16,404 nt of DNA, taken from the NCBI GenBank assembly GCA_964487155.1, contig CAZAQB010000071.1:1-16404 (forward strand), written 5' to 3'. Below are positions 1-8,595 of the stretch, one piece after another; position 1 is the stretch's first letter; the number at the start of each line of letters is the position of its first letter. The DNA is from CAZAQB01 sp964487155. Its GTDB lineage: Bacteria; Pseudomonadota; Gammaproteobacteria; Nitrococcales; Nitrococcaceae. The notes beneath the pieces were generated by a model. The model searched no databases, was not told the DNA's origin, and saw only the letters and a list, made by a program, of their open reading frames with translations. The position numbers and the translations under genes are program-made.

Positions 1-3
1 CGG

Positions 4-63
4 TTTTTTCGCTCGTTTGAGGAGAATAGTGGGTGCTATTTGACGAAAAGGAGCGGAAAAAAG
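4..63. repeat. Imperfect long hairpin at left edge
   Basis: The outer arms TTTTTTCGCTC (4-14) and GAGCGGAAAAAA (51-62) pair with one unpaired base, and the inner arms AATAG (25-29) and CTATT (36-40) pair around a 6-nt loop. The stretch between the outer and inner arms is poorly matched. The T-run and A-run at the two ends could make it a bidirectional terminator, or it could be the end of a mobile element cut by the window edge. Nothing left of base 1 is visible, so the role is open. Confidence 0.35.
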
Positions 64-113
64 AGCCCCGTTTGCCGCCGCCGCAGTAGATCATCCCTAA
101 GTCCGACAGGCTG

Positions 114-283
114 CTAGCCCGAAGATTTCATGAATTTGTGCTGATATCGCGCAGGATATTGGTTTCACAAGGGACTTTTCGAAGGAGCGGCGTATCGGTG
201 AGTACGGCCGACTGAGAATAAGATTCCTTGTGGGACCAAGAGACAAGCGCGATCGGTGCAAATTTGTGAAATCTTCGGGCTAG
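114..283. mobile_element. MITE-like element or insertion-sequence relic with terminal inverted repeats
   Basis: A perfect 17-bp inverted repeat, CTAGCCCGAAGATTTCA at 114-130 and its reverse complement at 267-283, bounds a 170-bp segment. The similarity extends inward with mismatches for about eight more bases (GAATTTG against AAATTTG). The outermost CTAG is itself a palindrome, so it could be a 4-bp target duplication, with the true ends starting at CCCGAAG. The interior is clearly AT-richer than the flanking genes and contains no transposase-sized ORF. A 67-codon minus-strand frame crosses it but reads out into flanking DNA and has no recognisable domain. It is either a non-autonomous element or a deletion remnant keeping both ends of an IS; the family cannot be assigned from sequence alone. 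Confidence 0.55.
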
Positions 284-350
284 ACCCACCCGGTTTTCAG
301 GGGGCCGGAGAGATTCGAAGGGCGGGGCCAACGCGCCGGCGGGGAATTGG

Positions 351-1607
<1,257 letters not shown>

Positions 1608-1706
1608 GGTGTTCGCTTCGTGAGGGTGGGCCGCCAGCGGCCCGCTCGCCCCTGCAGACGGGGCCGGTCAGGTCACCACCCGGCATCCGCCGTAGCCGGA
1701 CGGATG
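1608..1706 (-). promoter_or_regulatory. Structured rho leader with consecutive hairpins
   Basis: Within the 206-bp trxA-rho gap, three potential hairpins sit upstream of the rho ATG: GGGCCGC/GCGGCCC (1628-1643, near-perfect with a very small loop), GCCCC/GGGGC (1648-1664, 7-nt loop) and CATCCG/CGGATG (1684-1706, 11-nt loop). In E. coli the rho leader is a Rho-dependent attenuator, so a regulatory role is plausible by analogy. No clear rut sequence or convincing sigma-70 promoter could be fixed by eye. Confidence 0.35.
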
Positions 1707-1785
1707 ACGCGTGCACGTATTCGTTAGTACAAGACGGCCGGGGCGCGCAGTTCGCGCCCGCCCGAAATCGTTTCTATCGGCAACG

Positions 1786-1806
1786 GCGGCGACGGGGAGT
1801 CGCCGC
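1786..1806 (-). terminator. Hairpin just after trxA, possible terminator or processing stem
   Basis: A perfect 8-bp stem (GCGGCGAC/GTCGCCGC) with a 5-nt loop starts 7 bases past the trxA stop codon. Read on the minus strand, it is not followed by a run of T, so it is not a textbook intrinsic terminator. It may stabilise the 3' end of trxA mRNA or work together with Rho. A second stem, GGGCGCG/CGCGCCC (1741-1759), lies further into the gap. Confidence 0.4.
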
Positions 1807-1813
1807 GGGAGGC

Positions 1814-2140
1814 TCAAAGATTGCTGTCGATGAACGCGGTGAGCTGGGACTTCGACAGTGCCCCCACCTTGGTGGCCTCCACGTTGCCGTTCTTGAACAG
1901 CATCAGGGTCGGAATGCCGCGAATGCCATACTTCGGCGGTGTCTCGGGATTCTCGTCGATGTTGAGCTTCACGACCTTCAGCCGGTCGCCATAGCTGTCC
2001 GCCACTTCGTCCAGGATCGGCGCGATCATCTTGCAGGGACCGCACCACTCGGCCCAGTAGTCAACCAGGACCGGACGATCGGCGTTCATCACCTCGCCCT
2101 CGAAATTGTCGTCCGAGGCGTGCACTATGTTTCCGCTCAC
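1814..2140 (-). CDS. trxA: Thioredoxin 1
   Basis: This small cytoplasmic thiol-disulfide oxidoreductase reduces protein disulfides, for example in ribonucleotide reductase, and is recharged by thioredoxin reductase. The 108-residue product has the active site WCGPC at 32-36, the buried Asp of VDYWAEW (26-32) and the cis-proline Pro77 in RGIPTLM. Length and motifs match E. coli thioredoxin 1 closely. I chose the GTG at 2138-2140 because GGAGG lies 10 bases upstream and the protein then begins at the usual thioredoxin N-terminus (VSGNIVHASDDNF). The open frame continues upstream to an ATG at 2222-2224, adding 28 residues that are untypical of the family. It is immediately upstream of rho on the same strand, the conserved trxA-rho neighbourhood. 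Confidence 0.97.
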   Translation of the reverse strand: MSGNIVHASDDNFEGEVMNADRPVLVDYWAEWCGPCKMIAPILDEVADSYGDRLKVVKLNIDENPETPPKYGIRGIPTLMLFKNGNVEATKVGALSKSQLTAFIDSNL

Positions 2141-2266
2141 GGTTGCGTGACCTCCCGACTTAACGCGGATTGAAAACAGGGAATCGCTGACGACCGGCTT
2201 CTGGCGACGGAAGTATCGAGCCAACGCGGGATAGTGAGGTGGTGCGGCCGAGGCAGCCTATGGCGG

Positions 2267-2272
2267 TACAAT
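2267..2272 (+). promoter_or_regulatory. Candidate -10 box for the gsp operon
   Basis: TACAAT differs from the sigma-70 -10 consensus TATAAT at one base and lies in the divergent region between trxA and gspC. No good -35 hexamer is found 16-18 bases upstream (that stretch is GC-rich), so either an activator is needed or the match is chance. If real, transcription would begin near 2279, downstream of the first possible GTG of the gspC frame, which favours a later gspC start. Confidence 0.3.
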
Positions 2273-2411
2273 AGCCGTGGCCGGAGAGGGTGTCAACGGG
2301 GCGCCTTGCGCCGTTGTGGACGCCTTCCGTAAGCTTCCCTCAACCCCGCTTCGCGCCGCCTCAGCACTGCCCGCGGGCCCGCTTACAGACCCCTTGCCAC
2401 AGGGTGCCCGA

Positions 2412-3308
2412 GTGCACGCTCTCGCTGATCGCCTGATTCGCCCGGATAGCCGCCTGCAGGGCTGGCTGGTAGGCGCCCTGCTCGGAGTGCTCAGCGTCGT
2501 GCTGGCGGTGCAGCTGGCGCGGCTGACCTGGCTGCTGTGGCCGCGTCCGCCCCAGGCGGAGCCCCCCCCGCCGCCGGCGGCCACCGTGCAGGCGCCCGGT
2601 GGCGCTGCGCAGCAGTCGGTGGACCTGGCGGGCATGCATCTCATGGGTGAGGCGCCGGCCCGGGAGGCGGCGCGCCCGGCCGTGATCGAGGCACCGGAGA
2701 CCCGCCTGAACCTCCAGTTGCGGGGGGTGCTGCACAACACCGAGGGTTCCCTGGCCCGGGCCATTATCGCCAGCGGCGGGCAGCCGGAGGAGTTCTATAA
2801 GACGGGCGCCCAGTTGCCGGGCGGGGCGGTGCTGGACGACATCCATCCCGAGAAGGTGATCCTGCGCCGCGGCGGTCGCTACGAGACCCTGAGCCTGCCC
2901 CAGGAAACCCTGGAGGGGGCTTCCGAGTCAAATTCGCCGCCCCGGGCGCGCCGTTCCCCGCAGGCAGCGGCGCCCCGGCGCAGCGCCGGCTCCGGCAGCC
3001 TGGGGCAGATCCGCGAGCAGCTCACCGCCGATCCGACCGCCATCCAGCGGTATCTGCAGCCGGTGCCAGCGGTGGACGAGTCCACCGGCCGCATGATTGG
3101 CTTCCGCCTCACGCCCGGCCAGGATCCCACCCTGTTCCGGGCCACCGGCCTGCGGCCGGACGACGTGGTCACCTCCATCGGCGGGGTCCCGCTCAGCGAC
3201 CCCGACAACGGCTTCCTGGCCCTGGAGCAACTCTCCAGCGGCGACCAAGTTACACTCACCGTGCTCCGCGACGGCACGGAGCAGACTCTGGAGCTGCAAT
3301 TCCAATGA
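2412..3308 (+). CDS. gspC: Type II secretion system protein GspC
   Basis: This inner-membrane protein couples the assembly platform to the GspD secretin in the periplasm and takes part in substrate selection. The 298-residue form has a short cytoplasmic N-terminus, one membrane anchor (about residues 18-43, ending LARLTWLLW), a proline-rich linker, the homology region (about 75-165, including LNLQLRGVLHNTEGSLARAI) and a C-terminal PDZ domain (about 215-298, with FRATGLRPDDVVTSIGGVPL). The same frame is open back to a GTG at 2277 (343 residues). I preferred the GTG at 2412 because AGGG lies 7 bases upstream, the resulting short pre-anchor tail is normal for GspC, and codons between 2277 and 2411 lack the GC-rich third positions seen in the rest of the gene. 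It overlaps gspD by ATGA. Family call is firm; the start is moderate. Confidence 0.92.
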   Translation: MHALADRLIRPDSRLQGWLVGALLGVLSVVLAVQLARLTWLLWPRPPQAEPPPPPAATVQAPGGAAQQSVDLAGMHLMGEAPAREAARPAVIEAPETRLNLQLRGVLHNTEGSLARAIIASGGQPEEFYKTGAQLPGGAVLDDIHPEKVILRRGGRYETLSLPQETLEGASESNSPPRARRSPQAAAPRRSAGSGSLGQIREQLTADPTAIQRYLQPVPAVDESTGRMIGFRLTPGQDPTLFRATGLRPDDVVTSIGGVPLSDPDNGFLALEQLSSGDQVTLTVLRDGTEQTLELQFQ

Positions 3309-5281
3309 GGTGGAAGGCTGTCAAACCGCTGTGCTGTGCCGGGGCCGCTCTGGCCCTCGCCCTGCTGGCCAGTGCCGGCGCTGCGCCGGCCCAGGAGCAG
3401 CCGCGGATCACCCTCAACCTCAAAGAGGCCGACATCTCGGCCCTGGTCAATACGGTGGCCGATGTCACCGGCCGCAACTTCGTGGTGGACCCGCGGGTGC
3501 GGGCCCGGGTCACGGTGATCTCCAAGCGGGCCATGGAGCCCGAGGAGCTCTACCGGGTGTTCCTGTCCATCCTGCAGGTGCACGGTTTCAGCGCCGTACC
3601 CAGTGGCGAGGTCACCAAGATCGTGCCGGATGTCAACGCCAAGCAGCTGGGCCAGGAGGGCGCCGGGGTGCAGCCCGATGCGGTGGACGAGCTGGTGACC
3701 CGGGTGATCCAGGTGGACAACGTGCCGGTGGCCCAGCTGGTCCCCATACTGCGGCCCCTGGTCCCCCAGCAGGGCCACTTCGCCGCCTATCCGCCCACCA
3801 ACGTGCTGATCATCTCCGACCGGGTGGCCAACGTGGACCGCATGGAGCGCATCATCCGGCGCATCGACCGGGAGAGCCCGGAAGAGATGGAGGTGGTGCG
3901 CCTGGAGAATGCCCAGGCCGCCGAGATGGTGCGCATCCTGGGCGCGCTGCAGCAGGGCCAGCAGGCCGAGCAGCGGGGCACGCCGCCGATGCAGCTGGCC
4001 GCCGACGAGCGCACCAACAGCGTGCTGATGAGCGGCGACGCCGCCACCCGGCTGCGCTTCCGCACCCTCATCGCCCATCTGGACACCCCGCTGGAGGGCG
4101 GCGGCGATACCCGGGTGCTGTATCTGCGCTACGCCAAGGCGGAAGACCTGGTGGACGTGCTCCAGGGGGTGAGCGAGAAGGTCCAGCGGGAAGGTCCGGA
4201 CGGCGGCGGCCAGGGCGGTGGCGGCGGCCGCAGCGGCGCCCGGGACGATGTCAGCATCCAGGCCGACGCCAACACCAACGCCCTGGTGATCACGGCGCCC
4301 TCCAGCGTGCAGCGGGAGCTGGAGGGAGTGATCCAGCAGCTCGACGTGCGCCGCGCCCAGGTGCTGATCGAGGCGGCCATCGCCGAGATTTCCATGGACA
4401 CCGCCGCCGAGCTGGGCCTGCAGTGGGCCATCGACGGCACCCAGTCCAACGATGCCGCCCTGGGAGGCACCAATTTCACAGTGGGGTCCCAGGGCAGCAG
4501 CCTGGCGGGCCTGCTGGGCGCGGTGGTGCAGGACAGCTTCCCGGCGATCGGGGCCGGCCTGTCGGTGGCGGTGGGCAACCTCTCCGGCGGCACCCGCTTC
4601 GCCGCCCTGCTGCGGGCCCTGGAGAGCGAAGGGGAGACCAACATCCTGTCCACCCCCACCCTGGTGACCCTGGACAACGAAGAGGCGGAGATCCGGGTGG
4701 CCCAGAACGTGCCGTTCATTACCGGCTCGTTCACCACCGATACCAGCGGCGCCCAGAACCCGTTCCAGACGGTCGAACGGGAAGATGTCGGCATCATCCT
4801 GCGGGTCACCCCCCAGATCAACGAGGGCGATGCGGTGCAGCTGGAGATCGAGCAGGAGGTCTCCAGCGTCTCCTCCAGCGCCCAGGCGGTGGACCTGATC
4901 ACCAACAAGCGCACCATCAAGACCAGCGTGCTGGTGGACGACGGCCAGCTGATCATCCTCGGCGGGCTGATCGACGACCAGGTGCAGGAGAACGAGCAGC
5001 GGGTGCCGCTGCTGGGCAGTATCCCGGTGATCGGCGAGCTGTTCCGCTTCCGCAGCAGCAGCCGGCGCAAGCAGAATCTGATGGTGTTCCTGCGCCCGCG
5101 CATCGTCCGCGAGGCGGCCATCATGAGCCGCTACACCGGCAACAAATACAGCTACATGCGCGCCCAGCAGGTGGCCCAGGCGGCGCGGGGCGTGGATCTG
5201 CTGCGGGGGGTCGAGGTGCCCACCCTCCCGCCGCTGGAGGAGCGCCCCGAACTGCCCCACCCGTTCCCTGAGGAGCGCTGA
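3305..5281 (+). CDS. gspD: Type II secretion system secretin GspD
   Basis: This protein forms the outer-membrane ring channel through which folded substrates leave the cell. The 658 residues begin with a signal peptide (cleavage likely after APA, residue 29). Then come N0 (about 33-101), N1 (131-191), N2 (195-262), N3 (268-347) and the secretin beta-barrel domain (about 352-600). The barrel region includes the gate segment NVPFITGSF (468-476) and the secretin signature VPLLGSIPVIGELF (567-580). N3 contains a glycine-rich insertion (299-308). The C-terminal tail (about 605-658) could include the pilotin-binding S region, but no pilotin gene is visible. Length is typical. The start ATG overlaps the gspC stop (ATGA), indicating translational coupling, and gspE begins 2 bases after the stop. 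Confidence 0.97.
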   Translation: MRWKAVKPLCCAGAALALALLASAGAAPAQEQPRITLNLKEADISALVNTVADVTGRNFVVDPRVRARVTVISKRAMEPEELYRVFLSILQVHGFSAVPSGEVTKIVPDVNAKQLGQEGAGVQPDAVDELVTRVIQVDNVPVAQLVPILRPLVPQQGHFAAYPPTNVLIISDRVANVDRMERIIRRIDRESPEEMEVVRLENAQAAEMVRILGALQQGQQAEQRGTPPMQLAADERTNSVLMSGDAATRLRFRTLIAHLDTPLEGGGDTRVLYLRYAKAEDLVDVLQGVSEKVQREGPDGGGQGGGGGRSGARDDVSIQADANTNALVITAPSSVQRELEGVIQQLDVRRAQVLIEAAIAEISMDTAAELGLQWAIDGTQSNDAALGGTNFTVGSQGSSLAGLLGAVVQDSFPAIGAGLSVAVGNLSGGTRFAALLRALESEGETNILSTPTLVTLDNEEAEIRVAQNVPFITGSFTTDTSGAQNPFQTVEREDVGIILRVTPQINEGDAVQLEIEQEVSSVSSSAQAVDLITNKRTIKTSVLVDDGQLIILGGLIDDQVQENEQRVPLLGSIPVIGELFRFRSSSRRKQNLMVFLRPRIVREAAIMSRYTGNKYSYMRAQQVAQAARGVDLLRGVEVPTLPPLEERPELPHPFPEER

Positions 5282-5283
5282 GC

Positions 5284-6822
5284 ATGGCCGCCACCAGTGA
5301 GGATCTGCTCCAGGAACACGACGTCCGGGTTAACGAGGCCGAGCCCCGGGAGGGCGGCTACCGGCCGTCCTTCGCCTTTGCCCGACGCCACGGCGTACTG
5401 GTGCAGGATATCCAGGATGATGCCGCCCGGGTGGCCTTCCGGCCGGGGGTGCCCGCCCGGGTCCTGACCGAGCTGCGCCGCGCCCTGGGCCGCCCCCTGG
5501 TGCTGGAGTCGCTGCAGGCCGACGCCTTCGATCGGCTGCTGCAGCAGACCTACGAGAACCGCTCCGGCGAGACCATGCAGGCCATGGAGGACCTGGGGGG
5601 CGACATCGACCTGTCCAGCATTGCCGAGTCCCTCCCCGAGCCCGAGGATCTGCTGGAGAGCGAGGACGACGCCCCCATCATCCGCCTCATCAACGCCCTG
5701 CTTACCGAGGCGGTGAAGGAGGACGCCTCGGATATCCATGTCGAGCCCTTCGAGGGCCGGCTGGTGGTCCGCTTCCGGGTGGACGGTGTGCTGCGCGAGG
5801 TGCTGCAGCCGCCCCGGGCCCTGGCGCCGCTGCTGGTCTCACGTATCAAGGTCATGGCGCGCCTCGACATCGCCGAGAAGCGTCTGCCCCAGGACGGGCG
5901 CATCTCGCTGCGAATCGCCGGCCGGCCGGTGGACGTGCGGGTCTCGAGCCTGCCCTCCGGCCACGGCGAGCGGGTGGTGCTGCGGCTGTTGGACAAGCAG
6001 GCCGGCCGCCTGGACCTGGAGCACCTGGGCATGCCCGAGCCGCTGAGGGTCCGGATGGACCAGCTGGTGGCGAAGCCCCACGGCGTGATCCTGGTGACCG
6101 GCCCCACCGGCAGCGGCAAGACCACTACGCTGTACGCGGCCCTGGGCCGGCTCAACAACCGCACCCGCAACATCCTCACCGTGGAGGACCCCATCGAGTA
6201 CTACCTGGACGGCATCGGCCAGACCCAGGTCAATACCAAAGTGGACATGACCTTCGCCCGGGGGCTGCGGGCCATCCTGCGCCAGGACCCGGACGTGGTC
6301 ATGGTGGGGGAGATCCGCGACCTGGAGACCGCCGAGATTGCCGTGCAGGCCTCCCTCACCGGCCACCTGGTGCTGTCCACCCTGCACACCAACTCCGCGG
6401 TGGGGGCCGTGACCCGGCTGCGGGACATGGGGGTGGAGCCGTTCCTGCTGTCGTCGAGCCTGGTCGGGGTGCTGGCCCAGCGCCTGGTGCGCCGGCTGTG
6501 CTCCCACTGCTGCCGCCCGGAGCCGGCCGACGAGCGCAGCCGCGCGCTGCTCGGGGCTGCACCGGACGAGGAGCTCATCCTGCGCGCGCCGGTGGGCTGC
6601 GAGCAATGCAGCGGCCTGGGCTACCGTGGGCGCAGCGGCCTGTTCGAACTGGTGATGGTGGACGAGACCATGCGCACCCTGATCCATGACGGCTCCGGCG
6701 AGCAGGCCCTGGAGGCCCACGCCCGGCGCAGCACCCCGAGCCTGCGCGAGGACGGCCTGCGCCTGGTGCGCGAGGGCGTGACCACCCTGGAGGAGGTCAT
6801 GCGGGTGGCGGCGGAGGACTGA
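5284..6822 (+). CDS. gspE: Type II secretion system ATPase GspE
   Basis: This cytoplasmic hexameric ATPase powers pseudopilus assembly by acting on GspL and GspF. The 512 residues show an N-terminal GspL-binding domain (about 1-110), an acidic linker (118-129), the N2 domain beginning APIIRLINALL, and the ATPase core. Motifs are Walker A GPTGSGKT (273-280), Asp box TVEDPIEYY (299-307), Walker B region DPDVVMVGEIRD (335-346) and His box TGHLVLSTLHTN (359-370). The tetracysteine zinc site of GspE proteins is present as C406-x2-C409 and C439-x2-C442. All catalytic elements are intact. It starts 2 bases after gspD, and gspF follows after a 49-bp gap, the second largest inside the operon. Confidence 0.97.
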   Translation: MAATSEDLLQEHDVRVNEAEPREGGYRPSFAFARRHGVLVQDIQDDAARVAFRPGVPARVLTELRRALGRPLVLESLQADAFDRLLQQTYENRSGETMQAMEDLGGDIDLSSIAESLPEPEDLLESEDDAPIIRLINALLTEAVKEDASDIHVEPFEGRLVVRFRVDGVLREVLQPPRALAPLLVSRIKVMARLDIAEKRLPQDGRISLRIAGRPVDVRVSSLPSGHGERVVLRLLDKQAGRLDLEHLGMPEPLRVRMDQLVAKPHGVILVTGPTGSGKTTTLYAALGRLNNRTRNILTVEDPIEYYLDGIGQTQVNTKVDMTFARGLRAILRQDPDVVMVGEIRDLETAEIAVQASLTGHLVLSTLHTNSAVGAVTRLRDMGVEPFLLSSSLVGVLAQRLVRRLCSHCCRPEPADERSRALLGAAPDEELILRAPVGCEQCSGLGYRGRSGLFELVMVDETMRTLIHDGSGEQALEAHARRSTPSLREDGLRLVREGVTTLEEVMRVAAED

Positions 6823-6827
6823 CCCCC

Positions 6828-6866
6828 ATGGCAAGGCCGCTCCAGCGCCCAGCACCGGCTGCCTGA
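6828..6866 (+). other. Possible 12-codon mini-ORF between gspE and gspF
   Basis: An ATG at 6828 opens a 12-codon frame (MARPLQRPAPAA) ending in TGA at 6864-6866, 5 bases before the gspF ATG. gspF itself has no visible Shine-Dalgarno sequence. Translation of this short frame could deliver ribosomes to gspF, or it may be a chance frame. It has no ribosome-binding site of its own beyond the purine-rich end of gspE (GGCGGAGGAC). Confidence 0.2.
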
Positions 6867-6871
6867 TCCTC

Positions 6872-8083
6872 ATGGCCGCCTTCGAATTCCAGGCCCTGGA
6901 CCCCGGCGGCAAGCAGCGCCGCGGCGTGCTGGAGGGGGACACCCCGCGCCACGTGCGCCAGCTGCTGCGCGACCGCGGCTGGATCCCCCTGGATGTGGAG
7001 CAGGTCGCCGAGCGGACCGGCTCGCGTCGGCGTTTCGGGCTGCGGGCTGGCGCTGGCGCCGGGGACGTCACTCTATTCACACGCCAGCTGGCCACCCTGG
7101 TGGGCGCCGGCACGCCCCTGGAGGAGGCGTTGCGGGCGGTTGGCCAGCAGACCGAGAAGGCCGGCGTGCGCAATATGGTGAGCGCGGTGCGCTCCCGGGT
7201 GATGGAGGGCCACTCCCTGGCAGACGGCCTGGCGCAGTTTCCCGGCGCCTTCCCCGAGCTGTACCGCGCCACGGTGGCCGCCGGCGAGCATACCGGCCAC
7301 CTGGACGGGGTGCTGGAACGCCTGGCCGACTATACCGAGCGCCGCCAGTACCTGCGCCAGAAGGTCCAGCAGGCGCTGATCTACCCCATCGCCCTGGTGC
7401 TGATCTCGGTGGCGGTGGTGGTGGTGCTGCTCACCTTCGTGGTGCCCAAGGTCACCGGCGTGTTCGAGAACGTCGGCCAGGAACTACCGCTGCTGACCCG
7501 CAGTCTGATTGCCACCAGCGACTTCCTCCGGGATCACGGCATCTGGCTGCTGCTGGCTCTGGTAGCCGCTGCGGTCACCTTTGTCTGGGCCCTGCGCTAC
7601 CGCGGATTCCGCCGCCGGGTGCACCAGTCCCTGCTGCGCCTGCCGCTGGTGGGGCGGCTCACCCGGGGCCTCAATACCGCCCGCTTCGCGCGCACCCTGG
7701 CGATCCTGGCGGGCAGCGGCGTGCCGGTGCTGGAGGCGCTGCGCATCGCGGCGGATGTCATCGTCAATATCCCCATGCGTGACGCCGTGGCCGATGCCGC
7801 GTCCCGGGTACGGGAGGGCAGCGGGGTCAGCGACGCCCTGGCGCGCAGCCGGCAGTTTCCGCCCATGACCCTGCACCTGATCGCCAGCGGCGAGGGCGGC
7901 GGCAACCTGGAAGGCATGCTGGAGCGGGCCGCCACCGCCCAGGAGCGGGAAATGGAAAGCCTCATCGGCATGCTGGTGGCCCTCATGGAGCCGTTGCTGA
8001 TCGTCGTCATGGGTGGTGTGGTACTGGTCATCGTCATGGCCATCATGCTGCCCATATTCCGCCTCAACCAGCTGGTGGGCTGA
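6872..8083 (+). CDS. gspF: Type II secretion system inner-membrane platform protein GspF
   Basis: This polytopic inner-membrane core of the T2SS assembly platform is thought to transmit ATPase movement to the growing pseudopilus. The 403 residues have the usual N-terminal cytoplasmic segment (FEFQALDPGGKQRRGVLEG), a first T2SSF domain (about 68-191) with LFTRQLATLVGAGTPLEEAL, and a second T2SSF repeat (about 270-393) with FARTLAILAGSGVPVLEAL. Three membrane segments lie at about 170-191, 223-241 and 370-395. The length equals that of typical GspF. The start has no clear Shine-Dalgarno sequence. gspG follows 41 bp after the stop. Confidence 0.97.
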   Translation: MAAFEFQALDPGGKQRRGVLEGDTPRHVRQLLRDRGWIPLDVEQVAERTGSRRRFGLRAGAGAGDVTLFTRQLATLVGAGTPLEEALRAVGQQTEKAGVRNMVSAVRSRVMEGHSLADGLAQFPGAFPELYRATVAAGEHTGHLDGVLERLADYTERRQYLRQKVQQALIYPIALVLISVAVVVVLLTFVVPKVTGVFENVGQELPLLTRSLIATSDFLRDHGIWLLLALVAAAVTFVWALRYRGFRRRVHQSLLRLPLVGRLTRGLNTARFARTLAILAGSGVPVLEALRIAADVIVNIPMRDAVADAASRVREGSGVSDALARSRQFPPMTLHLIASGEGGGNLEGMLERAATAQEREMESLIGMLVALMEPLLIVVMGGVVLVIVMAIMLPIFRLNQLVG

Positions 8084-8124
8084 GTCCGCGGCCTGCCGGC
8101 GCCACACGAAGGGAGTTCCGCCTC

Positions 8125-8592
8125 GTGCCCTCGGTCAAACCACGTACGTTCGTTCCACGCCGGCGCCGGCAGATGGCCGGCTTCACCCTCATCGAGATCA
8201 TGGTGGTGGTGGTGATCCTGGGAATCCTGGTCACCTTTGCCGCCCTCAACGTCCTGGACAACCCGGAGAAGGCCCGGCTCACCAAGGCCCGCCACGACAT
8301 CCGGGTACTGGAAAACGCCCTGGAGATGTACAAGCTGGACAACTTCCGCTACCCGACCACCGACCAGGGGCTGGAGGCCCTGGTGGAGCGGCCCAACTCG
8401 CCCCCGGAGCCCCGCAACTGGCAGTCCGGCGGCTACATGAAGGAACTGCCCAGAGACCCCTGGGGCAATGAATACCAGTACCTGGGGCCGGATGACGCCG
8501 GCGGCGGGATCCGCATCCTCACCCTGGGAGCCGACAATCGCCCCGGCGGCGACGGCCAGGACGCGGACATCAGCAGCCAGGACCGGGAATAA
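8125..8592 (+). CDS. gspG: Major pseudopilin GspG
   Basis: This is the main subunit of the periplasmic pseudopilus that pushes substrates through GspD. The GTG start has GGGAG 9 bases upstream and gives a 155-residue prepilin with a long, very basic 19-residue leader (PRRRRQMAG). Prepilin peptidase should cut after Gly19, leaving FTLIE with the conserved Glu at position +5, followed by a hydrophobic helix. The mature protein of 136 residues contains the GspG hallmarks LPRDPWGNEYQYLGP (108-122) and the C-terminal calcium loop LGADNRPGGDGQDADI (134-149). An internal ATG (codon 17) directly before AGFTLIE would give too short a leader. Stop and the next start are 3 bases apart. Confidence 0.97.
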   Translation: MPSVKPRTFVPRRRRQMAGFTLIEIMVVVVILGILVTFAALNVLDNPEKARLTKARHDIRVLENALEMYKLDNFRYPTTDQGLEALVERPNSPPEPRNWQSGGYMKELPRDPWGNEYQYLGPDDAGGGIRILTLGADNRPGGDGQDADISSQDRE

Positions 8593-8595
8593 ACC

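Noticed and set aside
128..331. 67-codon minus-strand frame over the inverted-repeat segment
   Set aside because: It starts outside and ends inside the repeat-bounded element, has no visible domain, and has no convincing ribosome-binding site. At most it is a relic.
2141..2224. 28-residue N-terminal extension of thioredoxin
   Set aside because: The in-frame ATG at 2222-2224 adds sequence not found in thioredoxin 1, while the GTG at 2138-2140 has a good GGAGG and yields the normal length.
2879..5260. 793-codon open frame on the minus strand opposite gspD
   Set aside because: It is an antisense shadow created by GC-rich codons. The protein is dominated by His, Gly, Ala and Leu runs with no domain, while the plus strand encodes a full secretin.
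3097..5271. 724-codon plus-strand frame overlapping gspD
   Set aside because: Its product is Gly/Ala/Pro/Arg-rich low-complexity sequence, as expected from an out-of-frame reading of gspD.
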